64,000 nt of DNA. Source: Haloplanus ruber. GTDB lineage: Archaea > Halobacteriota > Halobacteria > Halobacteriales > Haloferacaceae. A program made the position numbers and the translations under genes. Shown piece by piece: positions 61,499 to 64,000 of this stretch; the first letter of the stretch is position 1, and each line of letters starts with the position of its first letter. The notes below the pieces were generated by a model. The model saw nothing but the letters and a program-made list of their open reading frames with translations. It was not told where the DNA came from and did not search any database. The stretch lies in the NCBI RefSeq assembly GCF_024494725.1, contig NZ_JANHDK010000001.1:1426001-1490000 (forward strand). The letters are read 5' to 3'.

Positions 61499-61867
61499 AT
61501 GACTGACCGGCTCGACGCGACGACGCTCGTCCAGCGGCTCACCCTACTTGGCATTGCACGGCTATCCGAGGCAGAGCGGACGCCAGCCCACGCGGGCGAG
61601 ATCACCCGCGTCTGTGCCGAGGAGGCCGCGGCCGTCGAGGGCGTGATCGGCACCGTCTCTGAGGCGGACGTGAGTCGCGCACTCAACGAACTCGACGCCG
61701 AGGGACACGTCGAGACGCCGGGCGCGGGCGACCGGTCGCCCGTGGGAAAGGGGCGACCGACGTACAAACTCGCGTACACCACGACGACGCTGATCGAGCA
61801 TTTCGAGGGCGACGACCGACTCCAGCCGGTCGTCGAGAACGTGGCCGAGCAGGTGTCGGAGGCGTAG
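61499..61867 (+). CDS. Winged-helix regulator (122 aa)
   Basis: A 122-residue protein: VQRLTLLGIARLSEAERTPAHAGEITRVCAE and VSRALNELDAEGHVETPG form a winged helix-turn-helix of the haloarchaeal PadR/ArsR-like type, followed by KGRPTYKLAYTTTTLIEHFE, the dimer helix. It starts 23 bases after the 7TM kinase, so it is likely co-transcribed with it and could act with it, although it has no receiver domain. Confidence 0.8.
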   Translation: MTDRLDATTLVQRLTLLGIARLSEAERTPAHAGEITRVCAEEAAAVEGVIGTVSEADVSRALNELDAEGHVETPGAGDRSPVGKGRPTYKLAYTTTTLIEHFEGDDRLQPVVENVAEQVSEA

Positions 61868-62037
61868 CCGACCACTCCTCGACGGCGGCGCGAGGGTCGA
61901 CGCCCCCGCGAAGCCCCCGTGTCCCCCGTCGATTCCGGACAGTCGGGTGGACGTCGCGAGTCGCACCGACCAAGCAGGTGAACAGTGCTTGATTCCCCCA
62001 CGTCACCGGTACTCCACGGCTTGACAGAGCCGACCGG

Positions 62038-62853
62038 TCACAGATCGTCGACGAACGTCCGGAGGTCGCTCTCGAAGCGGTCGGGGGCTTCGACGAAGGG
62101 AGAGTGCCCGACGCCGTCGTAGGTGAGCAGTCGCGCGTTCGGGAACAGGTCGGCGTGTTTCCGCGCGGCCGCCGGCCGAACCACGGGGTCTTCCTCGCCG
62201 TGGAGCAGCAGGACCGGCGTCTCTACCGACGGGAGTGTCGCCTCGTGGTCGACGGTCCGCCCCTGGAGGGCGGCCCGGACGTGCGGTGGGACGGCGGCGT
62301 TGTAGCCGAGCATACGGTATCGGGTCGCGTCGTCGAGGTCACCCTCGACACAGAGGCGGACGAAGGCATCGAGTGCCGCAACGCTTTGCTCGGCGTCGTC
62401 GGACTCCAGTCCGGAGCCGAGGGCGACGAACTCCTCGCCCGCGAAGCGGTCGGCGTCGGCCGTTCCCTTCTCCGTGATGGCGCCGACGAGGACGACACCG
62501 GCGAGAGCGTCGTCACCGTGGACGGCGAGGTAATCTGAGACGACGAGCCCGCCGTAGGACCAGCCGACGAGCACCGCGTCGTCAAGCGCGAGACCCTCGA
62601 TCACGGCGCGGACGTCGTCGGCCCAGAGCCGCGAGTCGGCGTACTCCTCGGGTGTCCCGGACTCGCCGTGGCCGCGGCAGTCCATGGCGACGAGGCGGTA
62701 GTCCTCGGCGAGCGCCGACTCGAACTGTGGCGTCCACGCGAGCCGACACTGCGAAAACCCGTGGATCAAGAGGAGTGGCCGCCCGTCTCGCGGGCCGTGT
62801 TCCTCGACGTAGATGTCGACGCCGTCGCCGCCGGTGACCGTCCGTGAGCGCAT
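62038..62853 (-). CDS. Alpha/beta hydrolase
   Basis: A 271-residue alpha/beta hydrolase. HGxP-type oxyanion part LLIHGFSQCRLAWTPQFE, nucleophile elbow VGWSYGGLVVSDYL (Ser), acid PVLLLHGEEDPVVRPAAA and the catalytic His in VGHSPFVEAPDRF. It is similar to esterases and haloalkane-type lipases; the substrate is unknown. ATG 62853 is chosen; an ATG at 62877 would add eight residues ahead of the first strand. Confidence 0.9.
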   Translation of the reverse strand: MRSRTVTGGDGVDIYVEEHGPRDGRPLLLIHGFSQCRLAWTPQFESALAEDYRLVAMDCRGHGESGTPEEYADSRLWADDVRAVIEGLALDDAVLVGWSYGGLVVSDYLAVHGDDALAGVVLVGAITEKGTADADRFAGEEFVALGSGLESDDAEQSVAALDAFVRLCVEGDLDDATRYRMLGYNAAVPPHVRAALQGRTVDHEATLPSVETPVLLLHGEEDPVVRPAAARKHADLFPNARLLTYDGVGHSPFVEAPDRFESDLRTFVDDL

Positions 62854-62892
62854 AGCCGGGAGTCGCAGTCCGGACACAAATCCCCACCGGCG

Positions 62893-63456
62893 CTACGCCC
62901 ACGCGGTGTAGAGGTCCCGGCCGACGACGCCGAGGCCGAAGAATCCGAGGAGGGCCGTCGCGAGATTGCCGACGAGAGGAACGGCCGTAATCACGGCAAA
63001 CACCACGGCGCCGGCGCCGACGGCCGCCCCATCGACATCGCCGCCGGTCAGGAGGGCACCGACCCAGCAGACGGTAACCGCGTTGCCGACGATGCCGAGG
63101 ACGGCCACGGCGAGCAACCCCGGAATCGTGATTAGCAGGCCGATGACGGTGAGTGCGATCAACACGAGGCCGATGGGAACGCCGATGCCGACGAGCAACC
63201 CCCAGAGGAAGGCACTCCCGGGGTCGTCACGGATCGCCCCGACGGTCTTCTGGGCGTAAGACGGCGCGAAGAGAACGAGCAGTCCGGCGAGCAGGACGTT
63301 GACGAGAAAGCCGCCGACGAGCTGAGTAGCGAGCCTGACACCGAGATCACTCTGGGCGACGGGAGACTGTGCGGCAGCGAGTCCCGCGAGCGAGAGCGCA
63401 GTGCCGATGGCGACGGCGGCGCTCCCGGCGCGAGCGAACGAGCGGATGGAGGGCAT
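62893..63456 (-). CDS. Haloarchaeal membrane protein (4 TM)
   Basis: A 187-residue protein: a signal-peptide-like N-terminus (FARAGSAAVAIGTALSLAGLAAAQ), then four hydrophobic segments (about 50-67, 85-118 as a pair, 132-147, 155-178) and GNLATALLGFFGLGVVGRDLYTAW at the end. Similar glycine-rich proteins occur with bactofilins in haloarchaea. Function unknown. Confidence 0.75.
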   Translation of the reverse strand: MPSIRSFARAGSAAVAIGTALSLAGLAAAQSPVAQSDLGVRLATQLVGGFLVNVLLAGLLVLFAPSYAQKTVGAIRDDPGSAFLWGLLVGIGVPIGLVLIALTVIGLLITIPGLLAVAVLGIVGNAVTVCWVGALLTGGDVDGAAVGAGAVVFAVITAVPLVGNLATALLGFFGLGVVGRDLYTAWA

Positions 63457-63512
63457 CGTTCCCAGGGTCGGACCGCGGAGACTAACGCTTTGCGCTCCGG
63501 TGATCGGGGCGG

Positions 63513-63851
63513 CTACTCGGGGTCGGCGGTCCGCGTCCAACCCGTCGAAAGGGCATCCAAGAGCCGTTCCACCCGTTCGTCGGGACGGTAGACGACCGTC
63601 CCGTCGTCGGGGTCGTATTCGATGACGCCGGCGTCGGCCAACGCCGGGAGGTGAATGTGATGCAACTCCACGGCGAACCGGCGCCGTCGGGTCTCCCCGT
63701 CCGTGTCCGACTCCGAATCGGAGTCCACCCGACGTAGCACGTCCGCGAGGTCGTCTCTCGTCGTCACGGGATCCTCCCGTAGCTGATCGAGCAGGATCCG
63801 CCGGTGACGGTCGGCGAGCAGGCGGAGGTGATCGTCGGGTGTTTCGTCCAC
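63513..63851 (-). CDS. Winged-helix regulator of DUF7344 type
   Basis: A 112-residue wHTH protein. DDHLRLLADRHRRILLDQLREDP, VTTRDDLADVLRRVD, and a winged part FAVELHHIHLPALADAGVIEYDP, typical of haloarchaeal ArsR-like DUF7344 regulators. The acidic insertion DSDSESDTDGETRRRR separates the helices from the wing. Start is GTG 63851. A palindrome sits between its TATA box and the start, suggesting autoregulation. Confidence 0.85.
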   Translation of the reverse strand: MDETPDDHLRLLADRHRRILLDQLREDPVTTRDDLADVLRRVDSDSESDTDGETRRRRFAVELHHIHLPALADAGVIEYDPDDGTVVYRPDERVERLLDALSTGWTRTADPE

Positions 63852-63878
63852 AGGCCAACGTGTGACGTCCGCTGGCCT
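63852..63878. promoter_or_regulatory. Inverted repeat over the start site of the DUF7344-like regulator
   Basis: AGGCCA (63852-63857) and TGGCCT (63873-63878) flank 15 bases. The TATA-like CCGTATTAGG (63877-63886, minus strand) is centred about 30 bases before the GTG start. The repeat is therefore between TATA box and start codon, where a repressor would block initiation. Confidence 0.4.
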
Positions 63879-63886
63879 AATACGGC

Positions 63887-64000
63887 GATGTTTTCACACA
63901 GTTCGACGTTTTTGATTAATCGAGTTACCCGAGAGCGGCGACGGCTCCGTGACCCGCGGGCAGGGGCGAGGAGACCGAGTTCGAGCCACTAGCGGAGTCT
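63887..64000. other. Window end, no supported gene
   Basis: A TATA-like TTGATTAATCG lies at 63912-63922 on the plus strand and a GTG at 63949 follows at about the right distance, but only 17 codons remain in the window and they are arginine-rich. A new plus-strand gene may begin here, outside the evidence available. Confidence 0.3.

Noticed and set aside
63949-64000. Possible start of a new plus-strand gene after a TATA-like element
   Set aside because: Only 17 codons are visible, with no identifiable motif. Not supportable.

Overview
The window is chromosomal DNA of an extremely halophilic archaeon (class Halobacteria). The proteins are strongly acidic, GC content is high, many genes have a TATA box about 26-32 bases before the start codon with little or no leader, and archaeal hallmarks are present (thermosome, L40e, Tfx regulator, Rpa3 with its partner, family-4 uracil glycosylase, Thi4, DUF5786, tRNA-His with an encoded G-1). 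I cannot fix the genus from sequence alone. Gene density is high and there is no transposase, integrase, CRISPR array, rRNA operon or obvious island: this is core chromosome.

Layout. 1-3.1 kb: start of topA (cut by the window edge), gatB and a membrane protein, all on the minus strand. 3.1-9 kb: a pilin, then acyl-CoA catabolism (acyl-CoA dehydrogenase, biotin-dependent carboxyltransferase, MaoC hydratase, 3-hydroxyacyl-CoA dehydrogenase, hotdog thioesterase). 9-16 kb: Ski2-like helicase, cupin, exported beta-propeller protein, site-2 protease with CBS domains, AI-2E-type transporter. 16-24.3 kb: tRNA-His, ribbon-helix-helix regulator, rpa3 operon, sugar nucleotidyltransferase, Tfx, TRAM protein, L40e, then a DUF5786-DUF99-uracil glycosylase group and hisH. 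24.4-31.2 kb: two related PAS histidine kinases on either side of pheA, then leuS. 31.2-40 kb: ornithine cyclodeaminase-like enzyme, lipoprotein, thermosome, small proteins, tRNA-Ser, ridA-ilvA, citrate synthase. 40-45 kb: dcd-thiR-methyltransferase, a DUF6775-like protein, thi4, glutathione transferase-like protein. 45-51 kb: PEP synthase, PhzF, phosphoribosyltransferase, AEC transporter. 51-57 kb: scpA-smc-coiled-coil operon and htpX. 57-64 kb: a gene with no usable start codon (DUF7504-like), surface protein, cold shock protein, 7TM histidine kinase with a winged-helix gene, hydrolase and a DUF7344-like regulator.

Functional links. The 3.7-8.9 kb genes can act together on acyl-CoA thioesters. 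DUF99 and the uracil glycosylase suggest a uracil-repair pair. RidA would detoxify the enamine made by IlvA. ThiR and Thi4 lie 1.5 kb apart, and thi4 has a near-perfect palindrome exactly over its predicted transcription start, a good candidate ThiR operator. leuS has a perfect 11+1+11 palindrome just upstream of its promoter. I did not find an unmistakable new multi-gene system. The most testable new items are these two operators, the small-subunit-like N-terminus on the carboxyltransferase, the start-less DUF7504-like gene, and the motif shared upstream of rpa3 and ilvA.
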